Positions 1 to 6,858 of a stretch of 34,774 nt of DNA are shown one piece after another. The stretch lies in contig NZ_BAOS01000044.1 in assembly GCF_002443295.1 (NCBI RefSeq), forward strand, positions 1-34,774. The letters are read 5' to 3'. Origin of the DNA: Candidatus Scalindua japonica (GTDB lineage Bacteria > Planctomycetota > Brocadiia > Brocadiales > Scalinduaceae). Under the pieces are notes generated by a model that was given only the letters and a program-made list of their open reading frames with translations, did not search any database and was not told the origin of the DNA. Position 1 is the first letter of the stretch. Every line of letters starts with the position of its first letter. Position numbers and translations under genes: made by a program.

Positions 1-490
1 CAAAAATTGAATGTTGATATCGAGGTTCACACTGTCCCTTGTCATTGAGCGTCTAAAATAATTCGAGCCTGTTCTAACATCCAATGTTATCAGGATAATA
101 AAAAAGTAAAACGATGTTTTACCATAATTAGAAAATATTGATTCTACGATGCCAGATAAACTATGTTGAAACGTAAAATATAGCAACAACTAACTAAAAT
201 AACCCTTTTAATATTGAAACACTACTGCACTAAAAATGTTTCAATAGAAAAGAAAAGATAGCATTTTTTGTCTTCAAGGAAACTGGGGCATATCTCACCT
301 TTTTTATTAATGTAATAAATGATTTGAAACACGTTTTTAAAGAAAATTATTTTAAAAGCTATATTTATAAAACAATAATTTCTCGATTTTAATTTGTTCA
401 CGTACATTATTTTTTCTTGCTTTAATGAATAATGTGTGATAACGTTTATTTAGTTGGTTGTTACGTCGTTCAATATATATATGCTTATAT
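1..490. other. Intergenic, no recognisable gene
   Basis: The stretch is very AT-rich. The reading frames in it are short, lack a ribosome binding site and show no recognisable protein motif. I see no tRNA or rRNA. It probably contains the promoter of the downstream cold-shock gene, but I cannot place one with confidence. Confidence 0.5.
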
Positions 491-527
491 AAAGGCTACA
501 AGGTTTCCGATCTTGTGGCCTTTTTTT
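491..527 (+). terminator. Terminator-like hairpin in the cold-shock gene leader
   Basis: A 12-bp stem pairs positions 491-502 with 512-523 with one G-U pair and a 9-nt loop, and it runs into a seven-T tract (521-527). It lies about 43 nt upstream of the cold-shock start codon. It could be an attenuator in the cold-shock mRNA leader or the terminator of an unseen upstream short RNA. The structure is read directly; its function is inferred. Confidence 0.55.
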
Positions 528-569
528 ATTTTTATACCTTTTTACTATATAAAGGGGGTGATTTTCAGT

Positions 570-770
570 ATGCAAAATGGAACAGTTAAGTGGTTTAACG
601 ATTCAAAGGGGTTTGGTTTTATTACTCCGGAGAATGGGGAAGATGTCTTTGTTCACCATTCCGCAATCCAGTCTGATGGTTTTAAAAGCCTTTCAGAAGG
701 AGACCAGGTTGAGTTTGACGTCGAACAGGGCGAAAAGGGTAGTAAGGCCTCAAATGTTGTCAAAATATAA
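570..770 (+). CDS. Cold-shock domain protein (CspA family)
   Basis: This 66-residue protein is a single OB-fold cold-shock domain that binds single-stranded RNA or DNA and loosens mRNA secondary structure. It opens with [16 protein letters not shown], which contains RNP1 (KGFGFI), followed by RNP2 (VFVHHSAI), and it has the usual length of the family. The start at 570 is preferred because a strong AAGGGGGTG site lies at 552-560. An upstream in-frame start would add an unrelated hydrophobic extension that no family member carries. A terminator-like hairpin lies in the leader and another hairpin follows the gene, so it is probably a single-gene transcript. The family is certain; whether this copy responds to cold is not shown. 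Confidence 0.95.
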   Translation: MQNGTVKWFNDSKGFGFITPENGEDVFVHHSAIQSDGFKSLSEGDQVEFDVEQGEKGSKASNVVKI

Positions 771-881
771 ATATATAATAAAGCATACTCATATATTTTA
801 TACTGCATAATCTATCGAAAGAGAGTTGTACATAATAATTAATATAGAGATGTTGTAAATATTATTGTAATGGTAACGTAG

Positions 882-917
882 AAGCCCCCGATATCCATGA
901 AAGGGTATCTGGGGCTT
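882..917 (+). terminator. Hairpin after the cold-shock gene
   Basis: AAGCCCC-x-GATA(T)CC at 882-896 pairs with GGTATC-x-GGGGCTT at 904-917, giving a GC-rich stem followed by a weak T-rich tail. It is a plausible terminator for the cold-shock transcript. It overlaps an upstream ATG (897) of the next frame, which argues for the later ATG at 927 as that gene's start. Confidence 0.5.
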
Positions 918-926
918 TGTTTATAT

Positions 927-1811
927 ATGCAGAGAATAAAGAAAACATTTTATATCATCCTTATTGCACTTGGCCTTGCAATCATTCCGGCAGGATCTTT
1001 ATTGCCTGTGTTTAACATATATACTAAGCAGGCATATGCCTCGGCACCTAAAATATCTACTGAAGTTCAATCAGCAATAACCAAAATTAAAAATGAACAG
1101 ACATCGACAGGGAGTATGGTCTCAGAACATTTAAACGTCAAAGAAAATGGACAAACTACAGTAAAGATGCTGGAAATCCCTGAACAACAGCTATCAGACA
1201 TTATTGAACAGTGGAGACAACTTGGGCATAAAATCAGTGAGTATACTATTAATAATAAAGAGTTTATAAAATATTTAATCAACAAAGCCGATATTAAATC
1301 ATTCAGCTATATGGCAAAGATCCCTATGCTCTACTTTCTTGTGAAAAACGAAATAGCAGAACCATTATTATATGGTGGTGTGATAAAGAAAATTTTTAAG
1401 AAAATATCATTTCCCGGATGGTTCACAATTGCAGGTGTAATAGATGCGCATGGTAATTATGCAAGGGGTTATGAACATCTGGGCACACAGAAAGAAGTGC
1501 TTATAGGTTTGTTTGAGGGGGTTTTATCTAAAACGGTAAAAGGCAGCTATACGATTATTGAACTATATACGGATGAAAATGGGGAGAGAAAAGGCCGGTT
1601 TAAGTTCTTTGAAACCTCTGAGCAGACAAATCCTACACTATCACAGCCCATTGATGCTATGGCAGCATTTGTATTAATCTACTTGAATCTGGTACAAGAG
1701 AACCCGGGAGATATTGGTGTGAAAAGAGATCTTACAATACCTATTGTTCAAAGATTATTAACAAAAGCAGAAACACAACATAAAATTACTGCTTTTCATC
1801 TCAAGAAATGA
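927..1811 (+). CDS. Exported protein of unknown function
   Basis: This is a 294-residue protein that I do not recognise. The N-terminus is a clear Sec signal: QRIKK, then a hydrophobic stretch (about residues 8-30) and a likely cleavage site after AYA. The mature part begins with a charged region, followed by a more hydrophobic middle with a KKIFKKISFPGW segment and the motif IDAHGNYARGYEHLGTQKE. The last third is acidic to neutral. I prefer the ATG at 927 over 897 because the upstream ATG sits inside the 882-917 hairpin and would put ten extra residues before the signal peptide. The ribosome binding site is weak (GGGG at 911-914). No neighbour suggests a role: the cold-shock gene lies upstream and transposon debris downstream. 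Confidence 0.7.
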   Translation: MQRIKKTFYIILIALGLAIIPAGSLLPVFNIYTKQAYASAPKISTEVQSAITKIKNEQTSTGSMVSEHLNVKENGQTTVKMLEIPEQQLSDIIEQWRQLGHKISEYTINNKEFIKYLINKADIKSFSYMAKIPMLYFLVKNEIAEPLLYGGVIKKIFKKISFPGWFTIAGVIDAHGNYARGYEHLGTQKEVLIGLFEGVLSKTVKGSYTIIELYTDENGERKGRFKFFETSEQTNPTLSQPIDAMAAFVLIYLNLVQENPGDIGVKRDLTIPIVQRLLTKAETQHKITAFHLKK

Positions 1812-1915
1812 AAATTGAAGTAAGTATATCTCGACGCCACATCTCTGACAACCTGGCCAGTAATATCCATGCGCACCTGGTGTTTAATTACTACAATGGG
1901 TAGCGTCTGATATTG

Positions 1916-2155
1916 TCAAATAAGGGGTCTTGAAGAGGATTCTTCCAGTTCACCACCCGCAGTATTTACTGTCTTATTTATCTCACACAGCAAAGCTTTC
2001 ATCAGTTTGCTCCAGTTTTGGTTATCTTGTTCAGAGCTTCTCTCCAGTTCTCTTAAATGATGACTATTGCATAGTGCGTGAAAACTTCCATATTTATAAT
2101 AAGCCTTATAATAATCATGGCAAAGTATTCCAATGTAAAGCGGAAGTACTCTCTT
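1916..2155 (-). pseudogene. IS66-family transposase (TnpC) fragment
   Basis: Read on the minus strand from 2155, one open frame gives a segment with CHDYYKAYYKYG followed by HALCNSHHLRELER and then a W..LMKALL stretch. This matches the DDE-domain core of IS66 transposases, in which a G-x-L-x-HD segment precedes HALCNAHHLREL. About 79 codons remain, with stop codons at both ends (TGA at 2156-2158 and at 1916-1918) and no start, against roughly 450-530 residues in an intact protein. It is therefore a relic. The neighbouring 1812-1915 may be further decayed debris, but I cannot identify it. The family assignment is from motif memory; a protein search would settle it. Confidence 0.75.
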
Positions 2156-2293
2156 TCATCTATTAACTCGCCAGAAGCTAATGCATACGTCTGAAAAGGT
2201 GGAATAACAGAAACCATTGAGATTACCTGGACCTTCTGTTTTCATGCGTATTTCCTGTCAATAAAAATTTATTTTTTGTACAAAATAATAGTA

Positions 2294-2523
2294 TCCAGAT
2301 TAGGACTGGGAATAATTACGCTCAATAGTTACGATTATATTTTAATGTCAACTGGTGCCGGGCATGATACACAGTTTTTCGCAAGATTGCACCTTCAAGT
2401 ATGATATTCGTCCCCAGTGTCGATGGGATAAGCCATGCCTCTGACGAGTGGACTCATTGGACAGATGTGGAAAAAAGTGCTAATGTATTATTAAATATTC
2501 TGTTGTCAATTGACAGTCTGTGA
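2294..2523 (+). pseudogene. M20-family amidohydrolase C-terminal fragment
   Basis: Two consecutive frames reconstruct the C-terminus of an allantoate amidohydrolase / N-carbamoyl-L-amino-acid hydrolase. The first (about 2294-2399) contains STGAGHDTQFFARL. The second (2401-2523) continues with MIFVPSVDGISHASDEWT and ends in a leucine-rich helix before TGA. In this family the S-G-AGHDA-Q and MIFVPS-x-GISHS-x-E motifs are contiguous, so the junction near 2400 is a one-base frameshift. The N-terminal roughly 330 residues are missing. Together with the adjacent IS66 relic this is a decayed stretch of former gene content. Confidence 0.75.
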
Positions 2524-2601
2524 TTTTCGCACAATCTTTATGCGTTGATCAGGGGTAGGGCTTTAAACATCAGTTAACAAATTATAAGGAGTGTATTACC
2601 T

Positions 2602-4107
2602 ATGAAGAAATCTATATTTATTAGTGTGTTCTCTGCTTTTCTGTTTAGCATTAGCTGCTTTGCAGAAGAGCCAAAAAAATCTGGAGATTTCAAAAAGACT
2701 CAGTTGGTATGGGATCAGCTATTTGACAAAATTAACGAAAGACTTTCAAGTCTTGAGAGAGTTGTAAGAACAGAGAAAGAGCAACAGCAGGAGTTTAATA
2801 GTAAAATTGATAATAACCTAAATAATTTAATAAAAACCGTGAATGAAAGGATCGATAAGGTAGAGAAAACAGGTTCGATTCTTGAGACAAATAATATTGC
2901 AGAATCTTTTAAAAATACAATAGATATATTAAATAAGAAGACATCAGCGATGGAGAAGAAAGTTGAGGATTTAGAAGTTAGCGTTACTACCATTGAAAAG
3001 ATATATCATGTCTCTCAAAAACCATTAGAAACCTTGATGAAGGTAATAGATGAGCAAACGGCAGTTATTAATGAAATCAATAAGAGGCTGGAGAAACAGG
3101 AAGAAATGCTATTGGCAATGAGAAAAGTCCCTGAGGATAGAGCTACACACAGTGAATCAGAGAAAGAACCGAAAACTGTAGCAACCGGTTTAGAAGAAAA
3201 GGCAGTGACATTGCATGAGACGGAAAGCAGAACAGAAAAACCAGATACTAACAAATCTGATATCGGAATACCTTCAAAACCGGAAGAAAGCATTTTTATA
3301 AATAATGTCCGTTTGGGGTCTACTAACACAACTACAAACATAAGCGGTGAAATAATAAACAAGTCTAACGAAGATTATAATGTTTCCAGCTTTAAAATAA
3401 ATCTTTATGATAAAGATGATAACTTGCTGAAAAGCATTGACAGCGTCATAACAGGTTTAAGGATTGGGAGTACACAGAAATTCGTTGAATTAATAATCGG
3501 GGTTGATAGAGAAAGCATTGCGCGATATGTCATCTTATTTCACGATACCGAATTAACTACCTATCAAGAGGAAAAGAAGGTGCAAATAGCAGAAACTAAA
3601 ATAAAAAAGGAAACAAAGGAAACAAAGGAAACAAAGGAAACAACGGAAGCAACGGAAGCAACGGAAGCAACGGAAGCAACGGTAGCAACGGAAGCAACGG
3701 AAGCAACGGAAGCAACGGAAGCGGAAAAAGAACCGGATCACCCGTCTACCAGAGAAAATAGAGTTGAAATGGTTAAAATGACTCAGGATGAAGACGAAGA
3801 ATTTAAGCCTATCGGCAATGATTTTTATTTAGGAAATGTATCCATTACTGAATTCGGTTCTTCAACTACCATAAAAGGGAAGATAAAGAATAACTCAAGG
3901 AATAGTATCTCGAACGCATTATTTGGTTTGAAAGTATTAGGACAGGAGGGTGAAATAAAATTTGAGACAGATTTTACTGTCCTGAATATAAACAGTAATG
4001 AAGTTAAACCTTTCGAACAAATAATAATCGGTCTTCATCCGTCAGAAATCTCAAATTATGAGATTGAATTCAAAAACCGGTTAAAAGTTGAAGGACAGGC
4101 AATGTAG
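2602..4107 (+). CDS. Exported coiled-coil protein with two FxLYD-like domains and a TEA repeat
   Basis: This 501-residue exported protein is of unknown function. It has a Sec signal (MKKSIFISVFSAFLFSISCFA), a long coiled-coil region (about residues 30-175) rich in E, K and N, and a charged linker. Two similar beta-rich domains follow at about 232-330 and 405-495. Both open with an N-x-x-LG-x-x-x pattern, continue through a G-x-I-x-N-x-S segment and end with IIG-x-x-x-x-x-I-x-x-Y. They resemble FxLYD (DUF3426-like) domains of cell-envelope proteins. Between them lies a low-complexity tract of KET and then TEA triplets, coded by tandem 9-bp units (about 3607-3724). The start is supported by AAGGA at 2586-2590. 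A role as an envelope scaffold is inferred only from architecture. Confidence 0.8.
   Translation: MKKSIFISVFSAFLFSISCFAEEPKKSGDFKKTQLVWDQLFDKINERLSSLERVVRTEKEQQQEFNSKIDNNLNNLIKTVNERIDKVEKTGSILETNNIAESFKNTIDILNKKTSAMEKKVEDLEVSVTTIEKIYHVSQKPLETLMKVIDEQTAVINEINKRLEKQEEMLLAMRKVPEDRATHSESEKEPKTVATGLEEKAVTLHETESRTEKPDTNKSDIGIPSKPEESIFINNVRLGSTNTTTNISGEIINKSNEDYNVSSFKINLYDKDDNLLKSIDSVITGLRIGSTQKFVELIIGVDRESIARYVILFHDTELTTYQEEKKVQIAETKIKKETKETKETKETTEATEATEATEATVATEATEATEATEAEKEPDHPSTRENRVEMVKMTQDEDEEFKPIGNDFYLGNVSITEFGSSTTIKGKIKNNSRNSISNALFGLKVLGQEGEIKFETDFTVLNINSNEVKPFEQIIIGLHPSEISNYEIEFKNRLKVEGQAM
3607..3724 (+). repeat. Tandem 9-bp repeat inside a coding region
   Basis: About four units of AAGGAAACA are followed by about nine units of ACGGAAGCA, with one variant unit (ACGGTAGCA). 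The array is in frame and encodes a KET then TEA triplet linker between two beta domains. Because 9 bp is a multiple of three, copy-number change by slippage would alter linker length without breaking the frame. Confidence 0.9.
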
Positions 4108-4526
4108 TTAATCAGCTCCTGGTGAAACATTCTGCTGTTTAGTAAGAATGTTAACTCTACAAGCAATGGGTTATAGTGTGTGAGCTTGTGCCGAGGAATA
4201 AGATGACGAAGGGATTCCGGTATCGCCCATATTCTCCAGCAATGCATTTCGAAAGGTAGAAGCTGGTGAAATCCTGTAAGGAGTGGCCATTTTGTGGTCA
4301 GAATTAACAATGGGTATGGTGAGCAAATTACCATACCCATTGTTTAACTGCTGCAAATACTCTCTCCTTCATTTTTTATTTATCTAGTATTTAATAGATG
4401 TATGATCTTAAAGATTTTTAAATCATTGTTTTATGTTTTAAAAGGCACTTGACATTTTTTGCACTATGGTTATTATGATAATTTGTTGTATGTATAGAAA
4501 TATTTCGGAATTTTACTATTACATCT
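4108..4526. other. Intergenic region with a possible structured RNA
   Basis: There is no supported gene here. Short minus-strand frames exist but have no ribosome binding site or recognised domain. The stretch 4240-4344 looks structured and ends in a perfect 15-bp inverted repeat (listed separately). It precedes the small Cys-rich gene of the metal-efflux locus, so a regulatory leader is possible but unproven. Confidence 0.35.
4306..4344. terminator. Perfect 15-bp inverted repeat
   Basis: AACAATGGGTATGGT at 4306-4320 is exactly complementary to 4330-4344, with a 9-nt loop. The outer bases are A/T-rich on both sides, so it could terminate transcription in either direction. It lies about 200 bp downstream of one gene and 180 bp upstream of the next. 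A transcription-factor site or an attenuator for the efflux locus are alternatives. Confidence 0.5.
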
Positions 4527-4880
4527 ATGACGTTAAATCGAGTTAGCGTGTTCAAAACATGTTTAGTCTTAATATTATGCATTACAATTTTTCCGGAAGT
4601 TGTTTTTTCGTGCACAAATAGTTGCAATGATGTAGAAATAGGCTCTGATTCATCTGAAGGTGCAAATTCTTGTAACGAGCATAACTGTCCAATAATTCCA
4701 GGTGCGCCTTGCCAACAATGCTCTGTTTGTTATACTTTTTCCTCTCTTTACACAAATTTATCACCTAGTATTATTTTTCATTTCAGCAATTCATCCCAAC
4801 TTTTTTCAATACCTGAAAATATTCTTTATAAAAGACTGATTGCAAGAACTCTGTTTCGCCCCCCTCAATCAATTCTTTAG
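4527..4880 (+). CDS. Small Cys-rich exported protein upstream of metal-efflux genes
   Basis: This 117-residue protein has a signal peptide (hydrophobic core LVLILCITIFPEVV, cleavage near residue 28). A short mature region holds seven cysteines in about 40 residues, including CxxC-type spacings (PCQQCSVC) and an NEHNC motif. The C-terminal part is hydrophobic and ends in FRPPQSIL. Small exported proteins with Cys or His clusters and an RPP-type tail are often found at the head of RND metal-efflux operons. From this position a metal-binding or sensing role is inferred; I cannot name a family. There is no clear ribosome binding site before 4527, so the start is uncertain; an in-frame GTG lies at 4548. 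A 370-bp gap separates it from the adaptor gene, so they may not share a transcript. Confidence 0.6.
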   Translation: MTLNRVSVFKTCLVLILCITIFPEVVFSCTNSCNDVEIGSDSSEGANSCNEHNCPIIPGAPCQQCSVCYTFSSLYTNLSPSIIFHFSNSSQLFSIPENILYKRLIARTLFRPPQSIL

Positions 4881-5250
4881 TCAATCCATTTTTATTCAAG
4901 CGATTTCCTTTTTAAGCTACTACCAATCTCACAAAATAGTTTATCAATGATTGTGTATATAGCCATGGAACATCTACACAAATAGTAAACTATTTTTGCA
5001 GCTTAAGTAATAGTATGCAATGAGTTTTTAAGGATATTGCTGACATAACTTAACAGAGCACGGCGAGCATAAATATTAAAAAAAAGGTAATTGCTCAATA
5101 TCAAGTGGAATATTATACAGTTTAACGATAGTGTCAACTGCGGTGGTAACATCACTTTATATGCAGATAGTTCTCCATTCGTTTAATTGTAAAGATTTAA
5201 GTTTTTTTCAATCTTTATATTTGAAATTTATTCATACAGGTATTAATAAA
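4881..5250. other. Leader region before the efflux genes, with inverted repeats
   Basis: No gene is seen here. Positions 4913-4940 (TTAAGCT ... CAAAATAGTTTAT) are imperfectly complementary to 4980-5006 (AAATAGTAAACTATTTTTG ... AGCTTAA). Within the second arm AAATAGT-aa-ACTATTT is itself a palindrome. This could be the terminator of the Cys-rich gene or an operator for the adaptor/pump operon. Which of the two cannot be decided from sequence. Confidence 0.4.
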
Positions 5251-6858
5251 ATGAAAAACAAACAACGTCTGATAAGCAGTGTGTCTTATTTATCAGGGAT
5301 TATTTTTTTAGCATTGCTTTTTATACAAATTAAATCTATGAACTGTTACGCAAATGAAGCTCACAATAAGCAAACGGAAAGTGTTGTCCGAGACCCAAAT
5401 CGATTATGGTGTAATGAACACGGTGTTTACGAAGACGAATGCCTTATTTGCCATCCTGAGTCAGGTTCAAATATTAGCAACAAAGGCAGTGTTCTTCCTT
5501 CAGAAACTGAGAATAAGGATGAATCACCTGCTAAACACCAGGTAGAAATGTCCAATTGCTGTTCAACGCCAGCCAGCAAAGAAGAAAAGACCAGTCGCAA
5601 TCCAAAACGATTGTGGTGTAATCAACATAATGTTTATGAAGACGAATGTTATATTTGCCATCCTGAATTAAAACCCAATAAGAGCGAAGTACCATCAGGA
5701 GAACTTTATTGTGAAGAACACAGAGTGTCTGAGCAGGAATGTGGTATATGCCACCCTGAATTAACAGATTCGCTGTTACCCGGCAAAGGCTTAAAGGTCA
5801 GACTGGAATCTACAGAATCTGCAATAAAAGCAGGTGTGGTTACTGCTTTTCCGGATGAAGATAAACCTTCTTCCACTCATAGTGTTCTATGTCAAATTAC
5901 CTACAACATGAATCACCTTGCTCGTATAACACCTTTAACGTCAGGAGTCATTCGAAGAGTTCTTGTAGATATAGGTGCATATGTATCTAAAGATGATATC
6001 CTGGTCGAGATTGCCTCTCCTGAAATCGCAAATGCAAAAGCAGATTATCTAACTGCTCTGACAAACGAAACGTTAAAGGAGTTAGTTTATAAGCGGGAAA
6101 AAGGGCTTTTTGGAAAAAGAATATCTTCACAACGTGAGTATCAAGAAGTGCAGGCAGAATACCAGGTGGCCACAAACAACACCAATACAAGACGTCAACA
6201 ACTTCTCAATTACGGATTTACAGAAGCAGAAGTTAAAGAGATAGTTGAAACCAGGTCAAGTTCTTCTATTCTTCCTATCCGCGCCCCATTTTCAGGAACG
6301 ATTATTGAGAGAAGTGCTGTTACAGGCGAAGTAGCCGATCCAGGTAATACACTTTTCTCACTGGCAGATTTATCTACAATGTGGCTTGAAATTTCTATCC
6401 CGGAATACATGTTATCGTCTTTCAAGGTCGGAGATACCATTGAAGCAGATTTTAATAGTCTTCCAGAAATCAAACTGCATGGGGACTTAATCTGGTTGGC
6501 TTCTAACATAGAAGAAGAAAGCCGGATGTTAAAGGCTCGCGCAATGGTAAAAAACCCCGATTCTCTTTTAAAACATGGGATGTTTGGTCAGGTTTCACTT
6601 CTATCAGAACAATTCAGCAAAGTGTTGTACTTGCCTGTTGAGTCTATACAGCGGTTCAATAAAAAGTCTTTCCTGTTTGTTGAGCTATCGGACGATCTTT
6701 ATGAAATTCGCAGGGTTGTACCTGGTAGCAGAAAAGATGAAAAAATTGAGATTATTGAAGGAATCTCGATTCATGAAAAGGTAGTTGTTACAGGTAGTTT
6801 TACATTAAAATCAGAATTCCTCAAGTCTCGTCTGGGGGAGGGTTGTGTGCATGAATAG
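5251..6858 (+). CDS. czcB: RND efflux periplasmic adaptor, CzcB type, with three Cys/His motifs
   Basis: This 535-residue membrane-fusion (adaptor) protein links an inner-membrane RND pump to the outer membrane. A signal/anchor segment occupies about residues 15-36. Then come three copies of a W/Y-C-x-E/Q-H-x-V-x-E-x-E-C-x-I-CHPE motif, starting at C54, C123 and C154, each offering three Cys and two His. They are joined by charged linkers, with an extra NCCS segment between the first two. The adaptor body follows: a barrel-sandwich half (LTSGVIRRVLVDIGAYVSKDD), a short helical hairpin, the second half (IRAPFSGTIIERSAVTGE) and beta-barrel and membrane-proximal domains. I chose ATG 5251 over a frame opening at 5131 because the upstream 40 residues precede the signal peptide and look untranslated. 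The stop overlaps the pump gene by 8 bp, so the two are translationally coupled. The substrate is probably a divalent metal, inferred from the partner. Confidence 0.9.
   Translation: MKNKQRLISSVSYLSGIIFLALLFIQIKSMNCYANEAHNKQTESVVRDPNRLWCNEHGVYEDECLICHPESGSNISNKGSVLPSETENKDESPAKHQVEMSNCCSTPASKEEKTSRNPKRLWCNQHNVYEDECYICHPELKPNKSEVPSGELYCEEHRVSEQECGICHPELTDSLLPGKGLKVRLESTESAIKAGVVTAFPDEDKPSSTHSVLCQITYNMNHLARITPLTSGVIRRVLVDIGAYVSKDDILVEIASPEIANAKADYLTALTNETLKELVYKREKGLFGKRISSQREYQEVQAEYQVATNNTNTRRQQLLNYGFTEAEVKEIVETRSSSSILPIRAPFSGTIIERSAVTGEVADPGNTLFSLADLSTMWLEISIPEYMLSSFKVGDTIEADFNSLPEIKLHGDLIWLASNIEEESRMLKARAMVKNPDSLLKHGMFGQVSLLSEQFSKVLYLPVESIQRFNKKSFLFVELSDDLYEIRRVVPGSRKDEKIEIIEGISIHEKVVVTGSFTLKSEFLKSRLGEGCVHE

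Noticed and set aside
222-407. 61-residue minus-strand frame rich in F, I and K
   Set aside because: AT-rich composition, no ribosome binding site and no motif; chance opening.
1930-2166. 78-residue plus-strand frame
   Set aside because: It is the opposite strand of the IS66 transposase relic, whose motifs are clear on the minus strand.
3553-3741. Minus-strand frame of repeated Cys-Phe-Arg residues
   Set aside because: It is the antisense of the 9-bp KET/TEA repeat; periodicity explains it.
4250-4344. Cobalamin riboswitch before the efflux genes
   Set aside because: GGTGAAATCC and GGCCA are suggestive, but the conserved core order and spacing do not match.
4056-4356. Minus-strand frames with a PYRISPAS segment
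   Set aside because: No ribosome binding site or recognised domain, and they run through the 15-bp inverted repeat; kept as intergenic.
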